DNA of 64,000 nt from Glutamicibacter mishrai (GCF_012221945.1 NZ_CP032549.1:620001-684000), one strand, 5' to 3'; counted from the first letter of the stretch, positions 1 to 9,425 are shown. Notes: generated by a model from the letters alone, not told the origin. Made by a program: numbers and translations.

Positions 1-16
1 ATCCGTGCAAAAGTAC

Positions 17-61
17 GCAGGGACCGCGCTGCAACTTTCGTTGTTGCTGCACGATCCCTGC
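17..61 (-). terminator. Hairpin terminator after adk
   Basis: The arms at 17-35 and about 43-61 form a long stem with a few mismatches around a short loop, 20 nt past the adk stop. The T-run that follows on the minus strand is short (ACTTTTG). It probably ends the secY-adk transcript. Confidence 0.7.
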
Positions 62-80
62 GCGATGTCCTGACCGTCGC

Positions 81-653
81 CTAGGCGTTGACGTTCAACG
101 CCGCCAGCACACGCTCGGTCACTTCGTCGATCGCGCCCAGGCCGTCGACCTTGCGCACGATGCCGCGTTCCTCATAGCGCTCCACAACGACGCGGGTCTC
201 TTCGTTGTACAGGCTCAGGCGGTGGCGGATGACCTCTTCGGTGTCATCTGCTCGGCCTTCGATCTCAGCGCGCTTGAGCAGGCGGGCCACCAGTTCATCG
301 TCATCGGCGGTCAGCTGCAGCACAGCGTCCAGGGCGATGCCCTTGTTGGCCAGCATGGCGTCCAGCGCGTCGACCTGTGCGCTGGTGCGCGGGTAGCCGT
401 CGAGCAGGAAGCCCTGGGCGACGTCGTCCTGGTTCAGGCGATCCTCGACCATGTTGTTGGTTACCGAATCAGGTACAAAGTCACCATTGTCAATGTACTT
501 GCTTGCTTCGATTCCCAGCGGGGTGCCGCCCTTGACGTTGGCACGGAAGATGTCGCCGGTGGAGATGGCGACGATTTCCAAACGCTCGGAGATCTTTACG
601 GCCTGGGTGCCCTTGCCGGCACCTGGAGGTCCAATGATTAGCAGTCGACTCAT
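81..653 (-). CDS. adk: Adenylate kinase
   Basis: Adenylate kinase interconverts ATP plus AMP with two ADP in the cytosol. The 190-residue product has the P-loop GPPGAGKGT at residues 8-16, the DGYPRT segment at 85-90, and a short LID without zinc-binding cysteines, which is the short form common in actinobacteria. Its ATG overlaps the secY stop by 4 nt, so translation is probably coupled to secY, the usual bacterial arrangement. A strong hairpin follows at 17-61. The identification is secure. Confidence 0.97.
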   Translation of the reverse strand: MSRLLIIGPPGAGKGTQAVKISERLEIVAISTGDIFRANVKGGTPLGIEASKYIDNGDFVPDSVTNNMVEDRLNQDDVAQGFLLDGYPRTSAQVDALDAMLANKGIALDAVLQLTADDDELVARLLKRAEIEGRADDTEEVIRHRLSLYNEETRVVVERYEERGIVRKVDGLGAIDEVTERVLAALNVNA

Positions 654-1954
654 CGCAGTAGCCCTTCATAGTTTCGTTGCTGCATTTGAGCATTGATTTG
701 CTTGACGGTTTCCAATCCCACACCAACCATAATGAGGATCGATGTTCCGCCAAATGGGAAGCTCTGATCAGCGTTGAACAGCACGAAGGCAATCAGTGGG
801 ATCAACGCAACGAACGCGAGGTACAGCGCGCCCGGGAAGGTAATACGTGAAATCACGTACTGAAGGTATTCGGCGGTCGGACGTCCAGCGCGAATGCCTG
901 GAATGAATCCGCCGTACTTCTTCATGTTGTCAGCCACCTCAACCGGGTTGAAGGTGATCGCGACGTAGAAGTACGCGAAGCCGATGATCATCAGCGTGTA
1001 GACCAGCATGTACCACGGCGAGGAGGTCGATGAGTGCTCCTGCAGCCACATGGCCCACTGCGGCAGGGTGCCGTCGTCGTTCTGGTTGAACTGCACCAGC
1101 ATCTGCGGCAGAGCCAAGATCGAGCTGGCGAAGATCACGGGGATCACGTTGGCCATGTTCAGCTTCAGCGGGATGTAGGTGGAGGTGCCGCCAACGGTGC
1201 GTCGGCCCACGGTGCGCTTGGCGTACTGGACCGGGACGCGGCGCTGGGACTGCTCCACGAAGACCACCAGTGCCACGATGACCAAGCCCACCAGCAGGAC
1301 GCCGATGAAGGTCATGATGCCCTGGGACTGCATGATCGTGCCCATTGCGGATGGGAAGCCCGAAGCAATGGAGATGAAGATCAGGATGGACATGCCGTTG
1401 CCGATACCGCGTTCGGTGATCAACTCGCCCATCCACATGATCAGACCGGTGCCTGCGGTAAGAGTGATGACCATCAACAGGATCACGATCAACGAATCAT
1501 CCGGGACCAGCGGCAGCGAGCAGCTCGGGAAGAGGCTGCCGGTGCGGGCCAGGGTCACCAGGGTGGTTCCCTGCAGCAAGGCCAGGGCGATGGTGAGGTA
1601 ACGCGTGTACTGCGTCAGCTTGGCTTGGCCGGCTTGGCCTTCCTTGTGCAGGGTCTCGAAGTGCGGGATCACCACACGAAGCAGCTGGGTGATGATGGAC
1701 GCCGTAATGTACGGCATGATGCCCATGGCAAAAATGGAGACCTGCAACAGGGCGCCGCCACTGAACAGGTTCACGAACGAATAAAGTCCACCGGTGGTTT
1801 CACCCATTGCCAGACACTGCTGAACGTTGCTGTAATCAATGCCCGGAGCGGGAATGAATACACCGACACGATAGATCGCAATGATCCCAAGCGTGAACAG
1901 CAACTTGTTGCGCAGATCAGGCGTCCGAAAAACTCGGGCTATGGCGCTGAACAA
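650..1954 (-). CDS. secY: Preprotein translocase subunit SecY
   Basis: SecY is the channel subunit of the SecYEG translocon in the plasma membrane and passes unfolded proteins supplied by SecA or the ribosome. The 434-residue product shows the expected ten hydrophobic segments and the N-terminal signature around FRTPDLRNKLLFTLG. The start is TTG, with an AGGAGG ribosome site at 1959-1964 only 4 nt upstream. It is the first gene of secY-adk and is cut off from rplO by the hairpin at 2145-2192. A possible -10 hexamer TAGAAT lies at 2012-2017 with a weak TTGGTA at 19 nt spacing, so secY-adk probably has its own promoter. Confidence 0.97.
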   Translation of the reverse strand: MFSAIARVFRTPDLRNKLLFTLGIIAIYRVGVFIPAPGIDYSNVQQCLAMGETTGGLYSFVNLFSGGALLQVSIFAMGIMPYITASIITQLLRVVIPHFETLHKEGQAGQAKLTQYTRYLTIALALLQGTTLVTLARTGSLFPSCSLPLVPDDSLIVILLMVITLTAGTGLIMWMGELITERGIGNGMSILIFISIASGFPSAMGTIMQSQGIMTFIGVLLVGLVIVALVVFVEQSQRRVPVQYAKRTVGRRTVGGTSTYIPLKLNMANVIPVIFASSILALPQMLVQFNQNDDGTLPQWAMWLQEHSSTSSPWYMLVYTLMIIGFAYFYVAITFNPVEVADNMKKYGGFIPGIRAGRPTAEYLQYVISRITFPGALYLAFVALIPLIAFVLFNADQSFPFGGTSILIMVGVGLETVKQINAQMQQRNYEGLLR

Positions 1955-2144
1955 GCGTCCTCCTGAAGTATGTGCTTGAGCCTAGGAAGAGATACTTCCT
2001 ATGACCTAACGATTCTAGCCGTGAACAGTACTATCCTACCAAATACGCCACACGAATTAGACGCAAATGTTTATGGACAGAAATGTTTATGGCCTGATCA
2101 ACCAAGCATTGGATATGTTCTTGGAAAGTTTCTCGCCGATAGCA

Positions 2145-2192
2145 GAATGGTCCCGGTCCGCGTCGATTACTCAACGCGAACCGGGACCATTC
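2145..2192 (-). terminator. Hairpin terminator between rplO and secY
   Basis: Two 19-nt arms (2145-2163 and 2174-2192) pair with a single mismatch around a 10-nt loop. The hairpin starts 17 nt after the rplO stop. No clear T-run follows, so it may act as a terminator or as an RNA-stabilising hairpin. It marks the end of the spc operon before secY. Confidence 0.7.
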
Positions 2193-2208
2193 AAAGGCTA
2201 ACCCTGAA

Positions 2209-2661
2209 TTAGAGGGTGTTTGCCGAGCCGCCAGCAGCAGCGATCTTCTCGGCTGCGGAAGTCGAGAAGGCGTCAACCTTCACGTCAACCTTAACCGTGA
2301 TGTCGCCGGTACCCAGTACCTTGACAGGCTGGTTCTTGCGAACAGCGCCCTTGGCAACCAGTGCCTCAACGGTGACTTCGCCACCTTCTGGGAACAATTC
2401 CGAGATCTTGTCCAGGTTTACAACCTGGAACTCGACGCGGAATGGGTTCTTGAAGCCGCGCAGCTTTGGCAGACGCATGTGCAGCGGAAGCTGACCACCT
2501 GCGAAGCCTGCCTTCACCTGGTAACGAGCCTTGGTACCCTTGGTACCGCGACCTGCGGTCTTACCCTTAGAACCTTCACCACGACCCACGCGGGTCTTGG
2601 CAGTCTTTGCACCCTCAGCTGGGCGCAGGTGGTGAATCTTCAGTGCTTTTTCTTCAGCCAT
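2209..2661 (-). CDS. rplO: 50S ribosomal protein L15
   Basis: L15 is a late-assembly protein of the large ribosomal subunit. The 150-residue product has the family N-terminal pattern: a short acidic start ([11 protein letters not shown]), then a basic Gly-rich stretch ([18 protein letters not shown], residues 26-43) that threads into 23S rRNA, and the [10 protein letters not shown] motif. It lies 2 nt after rpmD and is the last gene of the spc operon here, because a hairpin separates it from secY. Confidence 0.97.
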   Translation of the reverse strand: MAEEKALKIHHLRPAEGAKTAKTRVGRGEGSKGKTAGRGTKGTKARYQVKAGFAGGQLPLHMRLPKLRGFKNPFRVEFQVVNLDKISELFPEGGEVTVEALVAKGAVRKNQPVKVLGTGDITVKVDVKVDAFSTSAAEKIAAAGGSANTL

Positions 2662-2663
2662 CT

Positions 2664-2870
2664 CTACTTCGCCTCCTCAACCTTCAACAGGTGTGGGACC
2701 TTGTTGACCATACCAACAGTCACAGGGTCAGCGGAGCGGACAACGGTCTGTCCGATGCGCTTCAGGCCCAACGAGCGAACAACGTCGCGCTGGGACTGGT
2801 TACCACCGATGATGGACTTGATCTGGGTGATTTCCAGCTTGGCGTCGCTTGGAACAATGTTCTTAGCCAT
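2664..2870 (-). CDS. rpmD: 50S ribosomal protein L30
   Basis: L30 is a small protein of the large subunit. The 68-residue product contains the signature [22 protein letters not shown] in its central part and the [12 protein letters not shown] end typical of the family. It starts 3 nt downstream of the rpsE stop and is followed 2 nt later by rplO, which is the standard rpsE-rpmD-rplO order. Confidence 0.96.
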   Translation of the reverse strand: MAKNIVPSDAKLEITQIKSIIGGNQSQRDVVRSLGLKRIGQTVVRSADPVTVGMVNKVPHLLKVEEAK

Positions 2871-2873
2871 TGA

Positions 2874-3584
2874 TTAAGCACCTGCCTTCTGGCTCTGGAT
2901 GTGACGCAGCATTGCTGCTGGTGCAACCTCGTCCAGCGGAAGACCGCGGCGAGCTGCAACAGCCTGTGGCTCCTCAAGAGCCTTCAGTGCAGCAATGGTG
3001 CCCTGAACGATGTTGATCTGGTTGCTAGAACCCATCGACTTCGACAGGATGTCGTGGATACCTGCGCACTCCAACACGGCGCGCACTGGACCACCGGCGA
3101 TAACACCGGTACCAGGAGCAGCTGGACGAAGCATGACGACGCCAGCGGCGGCCTCACCCTTGACCAGGTGTGGAATGGTGGTGCCAACGCGTGGAACGCG
3201 GAAGAAGGACTTCTTAGCCTCTTCAACGCCCTTGGCGATAGCAGCAGGAACTTCCTTGGCCTTACCGTAGCCAACGCCTACCAGACCGTTGCCGTCGCCA
3301 ACAACGACAAGTGCGGTGAAGCTGAAGCGACGACCACCCTTGACGACCTTGGATACGCGGTTGATAGCTACAACGCGCTCAAGGAACTTGTCCTTGTCTT
3401 CGTTGCGGTTATCCTTCTGGTCACGGCCACGGCCGCGGCCTTCGCCACGTCCACGACCTTCACCACGACCGCGGCCTTCGCCGCGACGGGATCCAGCGTT
3501 CTCGGTAGCGGGAGCCGATGCAGTCTCGACTGCTTCAGTAGCTTCAGACACCTGAGTTTCCTTCTTGTTGGTTGCTTCGCTCAC
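2874..3584 (-). CDS. rpsE: 30S ribosomal protein S5 with repeat-rich N-terminal extension
   Basis: S5 is a decoding-fidelity protein of the small subunit. The conserved body starts around residue 65 ([24 protein letters not shown]) and runs to the C-terminus with the usual [14 protein letters not shown] and SSNQINIV segments. The first 60 or so residues form an extension: an acidic start followed by GRGEGR-type Arg/Gly/Glu repeats encoded by three 18-bp units at 3427-3480. At 236 residues it is longer than the E. coli protein (about 166), although N-terminal extensions are common in actinobacterial S5. The start is GTG, overlapping the rplR stop (GTGA). Confidence 0.97.
   Translation of the reverse strand: MSEATNKKETQVSEATEAVETASAPATENAGSRRGEGRGRGEGRGRGEGRGRGRDQKDNRNEDKDKFLERVVAINRVSKVVKGGRRFSFTALVVVGDGNGLVGVGYGKAKEVPAAIAKGVEEAKKSFFRVPRVGTTIPHLVKGEAAAGVVMLRPAAPGTGVIAGGPVRAVLECAGIHDILSKSMGSSNQINIVQGTIAALKALEEPQAVAARRGLPLDEVAPAAMLRHIQSQKAGA
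3427..3480. repeat. Three 18-bp tandem repeats inside rpsE
   Basis: Three consecutive 18-bp units start at 3427, 3445 and 3463. Units one and three differ at one base and the middle one is more diverged. They encode the Arg-Gly-Glu repeat of the S5 extension. The reading frame is kept because the unit is a multiple of three. Confidence 0.8.
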
Positions 3585-3952
3585 AGTGCCAGCCCACCTT
3601 CACGTGCGCCGTCAGCAACAGCAGCCACGCGACCGTGGTACTTGTTGCCACCGCGGTCGAAGACTACTGCTTCGATGCCAGCAGCCTTGGCGCGCTCTGC
3701 AACGAGCTGGCCAATCTGCTTAGCCTTGGCGGTCTTGTCGGCTTCGCTTGCACGAAGCTCGGCTTCCATGGTCGAAGCGCTGGCCAGGGTGATACCCTGC
3801 GAGTCGTCTACGATCTGTACGAAGATGTGACGAGCCGAGCGGTTGACAACCAGGCGTGGACGAACGGTGGTACCAACGATGTGCTTGCGCAAACGCTGGT
3901 GACGACGACCGCGCTGAGCGGACTTGCTCTTGCCCTTGATTCCGATAGCCAT
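3581..3952 (-). CDS. rplR: 50S ribosomal protein L18
   Basis: L18 binds 5S rRNA and anchors it in the large subunit. The 123-residue product has the basic start ([18 protein letters not shown]), the [20 protein letters not shown] strand motif and the C-terminal [24 protein letters not shown] signature. It follows rplF by 2 nt and overlaps rpsE by 4 nt within the spc operon. Confidence 0.97.
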   Translation of the reverse strand: MAIGIKGKSKSAQRGRRHQRLRKHIVGTTVRPRLVVNRSARHIFVQIVDDSQGITLASASTMEAELRASEADKTAKAKQIGQLVAERAKAAGIEAVVFDRGGNKYHGRVAAVADGAREGGLAL

Positions 3953-3954
3953 GA

Positions 3955-4491
3955 TTACTTACCAGCCTTTCCGACCTTGCGGCGGATGATCTCGCCAGCG
4001 TAACGGATACCCTTGCCCTTGTAAGGCTCGGTCTTACGCAGCTTGCGGATGTTGGCGGCAACTTCACCGACGTGCTGCTTATCAATACCAGCAACGGTGA
4101 TCTTGTTGTTGCCCTCGACCGAGTAGGTGATGCCGTCAACGGCAGCAACCTTCACTGGGTGCGAGTAACCCAGAGCAAGCTCCAGGTCAGCGCCCTTGGC
4201 CTGTACGCGGTAACCGGTACCGTGGATTTCGAGCTTCTTCTCGTAACCCTCGGTCACACCGATGATCATGTTGTTGATCAGGGTGCGGGTCAAACCGTGC
4301 AGCGAACGAGCCTCGCGGGAATCGTTCGGGCGAACAACGGTAACAGTGTTCTCGTCCTTGGAAACGGTGATCGGAGCCGAAACGGTGATCGAAAGTTCAC
4401 CCTTTGGTCCCTTTACGGCGACCAGCTGGCCGTCGATGTTCAACTCAACGTTGGCAGGAACGGTGATCGGAAGACGTCCAATACGTGACAT
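3955..4491 (-). CDS. rplF: 50S ribosomal protein L6
   Basis: L6 sits near the factor-binding site of the large subunit. The 178-residue product has the two tandem alpha/beta domains of the family, starting [12 protein letters not shown] and ending with the signature [23 protein letters not shown]. It lies 20 nt after the rpsH stop and is followed 2 nt later by rplR. Confidence 0.97.
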   Translation of the reverse strand: MSRIGRLPITVPANVELNIDGQLVAVKGPKGELSITVSAPITVSKDENTVTVVRPNDSREARSLHGLTRTLINNMIIGVTEGYEKKLEIHGTGYRVQAKGADLELALGYSHPVKVAAVDGITYSVEGNNKITVAGIDKQHVGEVAANIRKLRKTEPYKGKGIRYAGEIIRRKVGKAGK

Positions 4492-4511
4492 TGTATGTTT
4501 CTCCCTTCCCG

Positions 4512-4910
4512 TTACCAGACGTAGGCGAGGACTTCCCCACCCACGCCCTTCTTTGCAGCCTGACGGTCAGTAAGCAGACCGGAGGAGGTGGACAGGATCG
4601 CGATACCAAGGCCACCGAGCACGTGAGGCAGGTTGGTGGACTTTGCGTAAACGCGAAGACCTGGCTTGGAGATACGACGTACGCCAGCGATTGAACGCTC
4701 ACGCGATGGGCCGTACTTCAAAGTGATAGTCAGAGTCTTGCCGACTTCTGCTGCAACTTCCTCGAACGAGGCAATGTAGCCCTGTTCCTTCAGGATGTTA
4801 GCAATGCGTACCTTGAGCTTGCTCGACGGCATCGACACAGTGTCGTGGTATGCCGAGTTAGCGTTACGCAGACGAGTCAGCATATCTGCGACTGGATCTG
4901 TCATAGACAT
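4512..4910 (-). CDS. rpsH: 30S ribosomal protein S8
   Basis: S8 binds the central domain of 16S rRNA, and in E. coli it also represses the spc operon. The 132-residue product begins [18 protein letters not shown] and has the C-terminal [13 protein letters not shown] end. An ATG two codons in (position 4904) is a possible alternative start. It lies 57 nt downstream of rplE. No rpsN (S14) gene is found between rplE and rpsH, although E. coli has one there; in many actinobacteria S14 is also encoded elsewhere. Confidence 0.97.
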   Translation of the reverse strand: MSMTDPVADMLTRLRNANSAYHDTVSMPSSKLKVRIANILKEQGYIASFEEVAAEVGKTLTITLKYGPSRERSIAGVRRISKPGLRVYAKSTNLPHVLGGLGIAILSTSSGLLTDRQAAKKGVGGEVLAYVW

Positions 4911-4967
4911 GTGGGCTTCAGCCCTTCCTCGTTACGGTTTCCTTAGCGGACCTGTAACGTAGTGAGA

Positions 4968-5537
4968 TTAGTTGTTGGTCTTGAATGGGAAGCCCAGAGC
5001 CTTAAGCAAGGCACGGCCTTCGTCATCAGTCTTGGCGGTGGTCACCACAGTGATGTCCATACCGCGCACGCGATCGATCTTGTCCTGATCGATTTCATGG
5101 AACATAGCCTGCTCGGTCAGACCGAAGGTGTAGTTGCCATTGCCATCGAACTGGCGGTCGCTCAGGCCGCGGAAGTCGCGGATACGAGGCAGTGCCAGGG
5201 TGATCAGGCGATCAACGAATTCCCACATGCGGTCGTTACGCAGGGTGGTGTGCGTACCGATTGGCATGCCTTCGCGCAGCTTGAACTGTGCGATGGACTT
5301 GCGGGCACGGGTGATCACTGGCTTCTGACCGGTAATTGCGGTCAAGTCGCGAACGGCGCCTTCAATGAGCTTCGAGTCCTTGGCAGCTTCGCCGACACCC
5401 ATGTTCACTACAACCTTGGTCAGGGATGGTACCTGCATTGGGTTTGCGTAGTTGAACTGCTCCTGCATAGCAGGGCGGATCTCTGCGTTGTACTTAGCCT
5501 TCAGACGTGGCTGGATCTTGGTGGCTGCTTCAGTCAT
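4968..5537 (-). CDS. rplE: 50S ribosomal protein L5
   Basis: L5 contacts 5S rRNA and the P-site tRNA. The 189-residue product carries the signature [17 protein letters not shown] and the [27 protein letters not shown] segment, with the [14 protein letters not shown]-terminal motif. Its ATG overlaps the last base of the rplX stop codon, so the two are translationally coupled. Confidence 0.97.
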   Translation of the reverse strand: MTEAATKIQPRLKAKYNAEIRPAMQEQFNYANPMQVPSLTKVVVNMGVGEAAKDSKLIEGAVRDLTAITGQKPVITRARKSIAQFKLREGMPIGTHTTLRNDRMWEFVDRLITLALPRIRDFRGLSDRQFDGNGNYTFGLTEQAMFHEIDQDKIDRVRGMDITVVTTAKTDDEGRALLKALGFPFKTNN

Positions 5538-5881
5538 TACAGATCCTTTCCGGAAGCCTTGGCGAAACGAACGCGTACAGTCTTGGACACGCCGTTCTTC
5601 TCTACGGTTTCCTCGCGGAAGCCGACGCGGGTTGGCTTCTTAGTTTCTGGGTCAACCACTGCAACGTTGGAAACGTGCACTGGAGCCTCAACAACCTCGA
5701 TGCCGCCAGTGGTCGAACCGGACTCGGTCTGACCAGCCTTGGTGTGCTTGGTGACGCGGTTTACGCCTTCAACCAGCACGCGGTTGGAATCGGTGATGAC
5801 CTTCAGGACCTTGCCCTGCAAGCCGCGATCCTTACCTGCGATGACCTGTACCAGGTCACCCTTCTTGATCTTTGCGCCCAT
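5537..5881 (-). CDS. rplX: 50S ribosomal protein L24
   Basis: L24 is an assembly initiator of the large subunit. The 114-residue product has the N-terminal KOW motif ([22 protein letters not shown]) and the [10 protein letters not shown] and [20 protein letters not shown] segments. It lies 2 nt after rplN and overlaps rplE by one base. Confidence 0.97.
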   Translation of the reverse strand: MGAKIKKGDLVQVIAGKDRGLQGKVLKVITDSNRVLVEGVNRVTKHTKAGQTESGSTTGGIEVVEAPVHVSNVAVVDPETKKPTRVGFREETVEKNGVSKTVRVRFAKASGKDL

Positions 5882-5883
5882 GG

Positions 5884-6255
5884 TTACAGCACCTCCGGAG
5901 CCAGGGAAACGATCTTCATGAACTTCTTGTCACGAAGTTCACGACCCACTGGGCCGAAGATACGAGTTCCACGAGGATCAGCAGCGTCACCCTTGAGGAT
6001 GACAGCAGCGTTCTCGTCGAACTTGATGTAGGAACCGTCGGCACGACGGATTTCCTTCTTGGTACGAACGATGACAGCCTTAACGACGTCACCCTTCTTT
6101 ACGTTTCCGCCAGGAATTGCATCCTTGACGGTAGCGACAATGGTGTCACCAATGCTTGCGTAGCGACGCTTCGAGCCACCAAGAACACGGATGGTAAGGA
6201 TTTCCTTAGCACCGGTGTTATCGGCAACCTTAAGTCGCGACTCCTGCTGAATCAC
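5884..6255 (-). CDS. rplN: 50S ribosomal protein L14
   Basis: L14 lies at the subunit interface. The 123-residue product starts [19 protein letters not shown] and contains the [16 protein letters not shown] and [14 protein letters not shown] motifs of the family. It has a GTG start. It is the first gene of the spc group and is separated by 472 nt from the endonuclease-like gene upstream, rather than following rpsQ directly as in most bacteria. Confidence 0.97.
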   Translation of the reverse strand: MIQQESRLKVADNTGAKEILTIRVLGGSKRRYASIGDTIVATVKDAIPGGNVKKGDVVKAVIVRTKKEIRRADGSYIKFDENAAVILKGDAADPRGTRIFGPVGRELRDKKFMKIVSLAPEVL

Positions 6256-6727
6256 TTCTTACTCCTGTCGTCTCGCTGGTTCTCTTACGAGCCTTGCGGA
6301 ACGGATATGGTCTCCACGATACGTATCGCTTACCCCCACCGACGCGGGCGCACCGAATGCTGGTCCCAATTGTTGGCAGGGCCGAGGCGTAAAATACCGA
6401 GGCTGCGCTTATGCGTCTAAACTGATTTAGACCGCACTGCATCGCGCCGAAGGTGGATAGTCCTCGAACACAATGCGCACAGGTTCTCTAGTCTAGCGCA
6501 GATTAGCGCCAAATCGAAATGGTGTGGTATGCGGATATAAGGCGTTGTTCGTCACATGAAACGATACCGACTTCCGCAGAAATTCAATGCTCCGGAAGTG
6601 GCAGCCAGAATTTCAGAAGTCCCTCTCACAGCAACCAGCGGTTCAAAAACTCACCGCGTGCGCGACTTCCGGAATCATTTTCGAAATTCCTTGTCCCGAG
6701 TGTAACGACGTACAGATCTTAGGAACG
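6256..6727 (-). promoter_or_regulatory. Leader/promoter region upstream of rplN
   Basis: This 472-nt gap must hold the 3' end of the upstream EEP transcript and the spc promoter. A clean dyad GTCTAAA-CTGA-TTTAGAC lies at 6415-6432 and a 12-bp palindrome CGATACGTATCG at 6318-6329. Several copies of ACTTCCG or its complement occur at 6570-6670. I could not fix a single convincing -35/-10 pair, and no gene is seen. Confidence 0.45.
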
Positions 6728-7684
6728 CTATTGGTCGATGAAGCTCACCGTTGACATTATTCCGAGATGGTCTGAACCACGAATACGCAAGGTTTGCTGG
6801 CTTACCGGATTGAATCCGGCAGTCAAGACATGGTCGATGCCGAGCAATGGTGTGGAGTATGTATCGGCTGGCCACGTTAGTCGTGGGAACAGCGTTGGCT
6901 CAGTATCCAAAGTAGACGTAAGACTTCTAAATTGGGGATGACTCCTAGTTGAGTTGTAGTCTCCAGCTAGGATCACCGGCCTGTTCGCCTGTTCTTCCAA
7001 CCATCGCTGTAACGCGGCAAGACCTTGGTTCCACCGTTGAGCACTTCCCAGAGGCGGAAAAATATGGACTCCAACGACGGTGAACGTTCCTCCGGGCGAA
7101 TCAATCTCAACCACAGGCATTCCGTACCAGCCGGTGGCCTCGGGTCCAATACCTTGGCTCAGTTCTTTGAGTGGATAGCGTGAAAAGATCACGGTATCCC
7201 GAACACCACCGGTGGGCACTGGAGCGCTACGGAATTCTAGCGAGGCCAGAGCGCCTTGCGCCCGCAACCGATCATGCAACGCTTCGCTCGTTTCAACGAG
7301 CACCAGGACATCTGGATTCGTTCTCTTGATGCTCTGCGCTAACTGCTTTGAATCAGCACCCGCCTTCAAAGCGTTGAAAGAAAAGACGGAAACTTCTGAA
7401 CTGCCTGTTATCGCGCTCTGCCGCCCTGGTGCAGCCATGTTGGGCAACGCACCGACAATGAGCGCTGCCATGACGAGCGTTGCAACGAGCCATCGACGCT
7501 TGAACGAAGCGAAAAGTACAGCCGCCGCAACGCCGACGAGCATCCACGGTTGAAAGGCTTGCAGCCGCGGGATACACCCACCAGCCAACCAAGAAATATA
7601 TGGCAGCGCGGCTACCGCGCCGCCGAGCAGAACAAGAATCGCCCACGACCACGCAATCAGTGGTTGTGCGCGGTCCTTCGTCAT
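6728..7684 (-). CDS. Membrane-anchored endonuclease/exonuclease/phosphatase (EEP) family protein
   Basis: This protein belongs to the EEP superfamily of metal-dependent phosphodiesterases, whose substrates range from DNA to phospholipids; the substrate cannot be told. The 318-residue product starts with about three hydrophobic segments (residues 9-85). The EEP domain follows: SFNALKAG near residue 103, VLVLVETSE (metal-binding Glu), VVGVHIFPP, the AGDYNSTRSHPQF metal/catalytic motif, GIDHVL and the terminal SDHLGIMS with the catalytic His. This domain order resembles YafD-like proteins, with the catalytic part probably outside the membrane. It lies in the gap that splits rpsQ from rplN, with the VOC gene 35 nt upstream on the same strand. 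Confidence 0.85.
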   Translation of the reverse strand: MTKDRAQPLIAWSWAILVLLGGAVAALPYISWLAGGCIPRLQAFQPWMLVGVAAAVLFASFKRRWLVATLVMAALIVGALPNMAAPGRQSAITGSSEVSVFSFNALKAGADSKQLAQSIKRTNPDVLVLVETSEALHDRLRAQGALASLEFRSAPVPTGGVRDTVIFSRYPLKELSQGIGPEATGWYGMPVVEIDSPGGTFTVVGVHIFPPLGSAQRWNQGLAALQRWLEEQANRPVILAGDYNSTRSHPQFRSLTSTLDTEPTLFPRLTWPADTYSTPLLGIDHVLTAGFNPVSQQTLRIRGSDHLGIMSTVSFIDQ

Positions 7685-7719
7685 GACCTCAGCTTAGTTC
7701 AGCGTCAACTGATCATCTC

Positions 7720-8241
7720 CTACGTCGCGGCCGGCTCGGACTGCTGTGCAGCCCAATCTGCGACCCGCCGTGCGCTTTCTTCTTCGCTCAGATCTTCAAC
7801 TCTGCTCATGATTGACCATCTCACTCCAAAAGGATCAATGATCGAGGCAAACCTGTCCCCCGAAACAAAATTTGTCACCGGTTCCCTGACTGTGGCCCCT
7901 GCCTCGATGGCCTGGGCGAACACTGCATCCACTTCTTCGCAGTACAGCCCGAGCGAGTAGCAGGCGTTGGGCGCCTCCGGCGGTGGCACCAGGCCATAGG
8001 CCGGGCTGGGCTCGCCGATCTGCAGATGGCCCTGGCCAAAATCGATCTCCGCGTGGACAACTACTCCATTCATCGTCGTCGCATCGATGATTCGCGCGCC
8101 AAACACGTCGCGGTAGAACTCCATGGCCTGTCCCGCATTGGTGATGGCCAGGAAGGGAGTCAGCGAGGTTACCCCGTGGGGAACGCCAGCGGTGGTGTGG
8201 ATTCCGGTGACACCATGCACCGATTCGTTGTTGTTTTGCAT
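7720..8241 (-). CDS. VOC-superfamily (glyoxalase/PhnB-like) protein
   Basis: Members of the vicinal oxygen chelate fold include glyoxalases, dioxygenases and antibiotic-binding proteins. The 173-residue product has the PhnB-like pattern: PFLAITNAGQAMEFYRDVFGA near residues 28-48, then VHAEIDFGQGHLQIGE, and a second half with VFAQAIEAGATVREPV and DRFASIIDPFGVRWSI. PhnB-like proteins often lack a proven catalytic activity, so no substrate is assigned. An AraC-type regulator is transcribed divergently 68 nt away and is the likely controller. Confidence 0.88.
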   Translation of the reverse strand: MQNNNESVHGVTGIHTTAGVPHGVTSLTPFLAITNAGQAMEFYRDVFGARIIDATTMNGVVVHAEIDFGQGHLQIGEPSPAYGLVPPPEAPNACYSLGLYCEEVDAVFAQAIEAGATVREPVTNFVSGDRFASIIDPFGVRWSIMSRVEDLSEEESARRVADWAAQQSEPAAT

Positions 8242-8309
8242 AACTCAAGACTACGAACCTGTGCCATGCTGGGGCTTGTAAATTTGCGACGATTTCGAGG
8301 TGCTGCTGC

Positions 8310-9104
8310 GTGGATGATGTTCATGACGGTCGAGGTGTTTTATATCCTGCTCGCTTGCCCGACTTCCAGCGCATTTTGCCTACCGAGCAACTGCGGCAGT
8401 ACGTGAGTTGGTATTGGTTCTCGCGCTGGGATATCGCCCCTGGCAGGATTTCGCGGCAGCAGCTCCTGCCCTTCCCGCAGATGAATCTTGTCGTGCAGCT
8501 TGGGGGCGTGACAATCTCGGGCCCGAGCAGTGGCGCCTCGCATAGGGACTTGCGCGGTGCAGGCTGGGCAGTTGCAGCTTTGCTTCGCCCTGCTGCGACA
8601 TCCTTCGTGGCGTCCCTTGCCGGAAGTACTCCTCAGCAGCTCTTGGACAAGGAAGTTCCCTTGGCCGCGGAAAGTCTCCACGACCGGATCAAAGAAGAAC
8701 ACGTGAGCGCGGAGGCCTTACCTCTGAACGAGCGTTGCGCTGAACAATTCAATTCCTGGCTTGAACGGTGCCTTCCACCGGTCACTGATTCGGGAATGCT
8801 AGCCAATGAGTTCTTGGACTATGTCTCGAGCCAACGGGAAGCCTTGCGAGTTGATCACGTCGCCAAGCATTTGAATCTCACGGTACGCAGTTTGCAACGC
8901 TTGTCCCTGAAGTACCTAGGGCTTTCTCCCCTGGCAGTGATCAGGCGCTACCGGCTGCAAGAAGCTGTGTTGCATCTGCGCGAGCACCCCGAGTCCTCGC
9001 TCGCTGGACTGGCTGCAGACCTTGGCTACACCGACCAGGCGCACCTGTCGACAGACTTCCGCAAGGTTCTCGGCTACTCCCCCAGCGACTACCGAAGCAG
9101 CTAG
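8310..9104 (+). CDS. AraC-family transcriptional regulator
   Basis: This is a DNA-binding activator or repressor. The 264-residue product has an N-terminal ligand-domain pattern typical of AraC proteins with the LPFPQMNLVVQLGG segment. The C-terminal double helix-turn-helix spans about residues 175-262, with the signature LAGLAADLGYTDQAHLSTDFRKVLGYSPSDYR. The start taken is GTG. It is the only plus-strand gene within the ribosomal region and is divergent from the VOC gene, so it probably regulates that gene and perhaps the EEP gene behind it. Confidence 0.9.
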   Translation: MDDVHDGRGVLYPARLPDFQRILPTEQLRQYVSWYWFSRWDIAPGRISRQQLLPFPQMNLVVQLGGVTISGPSSGASHRDLRGAGWAVAALLRPAATSFVASLAGSTPQQLLDKEVPLAAESLHDRIKEEHVSAEALPLNERCAEQFNSWLERCLPPVTDSGMLANEFLDYVSSQREALRVDHVAKHLNLTVRSLQRLSLKYLGLSPLAVIRRYRLQEAVLHLREHPESSLAGLAADLGYTDQAHLSTDFRKVLGYSPSDYRSS

Positions 9105-9351
9105 TGCCCGGCACACCGCGTGCTGATAGATAGCTGAATCCGCCGAGCTCACCAGAAGTGGTTCATTAGACGCCAGTTGCGGGCTGATGGCGGCATAATC
9201 TGCCTCGATATCGACGGTCTCGGACCCGAAGGCGTTTCGATACAACGCGTCATCGTGCCTGCCTCCGGCTGCGACGAGCACTCGACTGCCGAGTTGCTGT
9301 ATCAATGCCACGCCCCTGTGCCGGCTTGCAGGGCATTGCCACAAATGCAGA
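9105..9351. other. Gap between araC-type gene and rpsQ terminator
   Basis: No recognised gene is seen here. A minus-strand reading frame crosses this stretch and the end of the regulator gene, but it begins inside the rpsQ terminator and matches no family I know. The two gene ends are convergent. Confidence 0.5.
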
Positions 9352-9389
9352 AATGCCCCGAACTCTTCTTTCGAAGTGTTCGGGGCATT
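9352..9389 (-). terminator. Terminator of the S10 operon after rpsQ
   Basis: The 12-nt arms AATGCCCCGAAC (9352-9363) and GTTCGGGGCATT (9378-9389) pair perfectly and are followed on the minus strand by a T-rich stretch (TTTCTGCATTT). It lies 36 nt past rpsQ. It probably also limits convergent transcription from the AraC gene. Confidence 0.85.
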
Positions 9390-9425
9390 CTTCAATCACG
9401 AGATCCGTGAAATCGAGTCGAAAGC

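Noticed and set aside
1970..2212. Short plus-strand frame in the rplO-secY gap
   Set aside because: It covers the secY promoter region and the rplO hairpin and has no ribosome site or family.
8916..9395. Minus-strand frame of about 159 codons across the araC end
   Set aside because: It begins inside the rpsQ terminator and overlaps the AraC helix-turn-helix coding region. Composition alone is not enough to call it a pseudogene.
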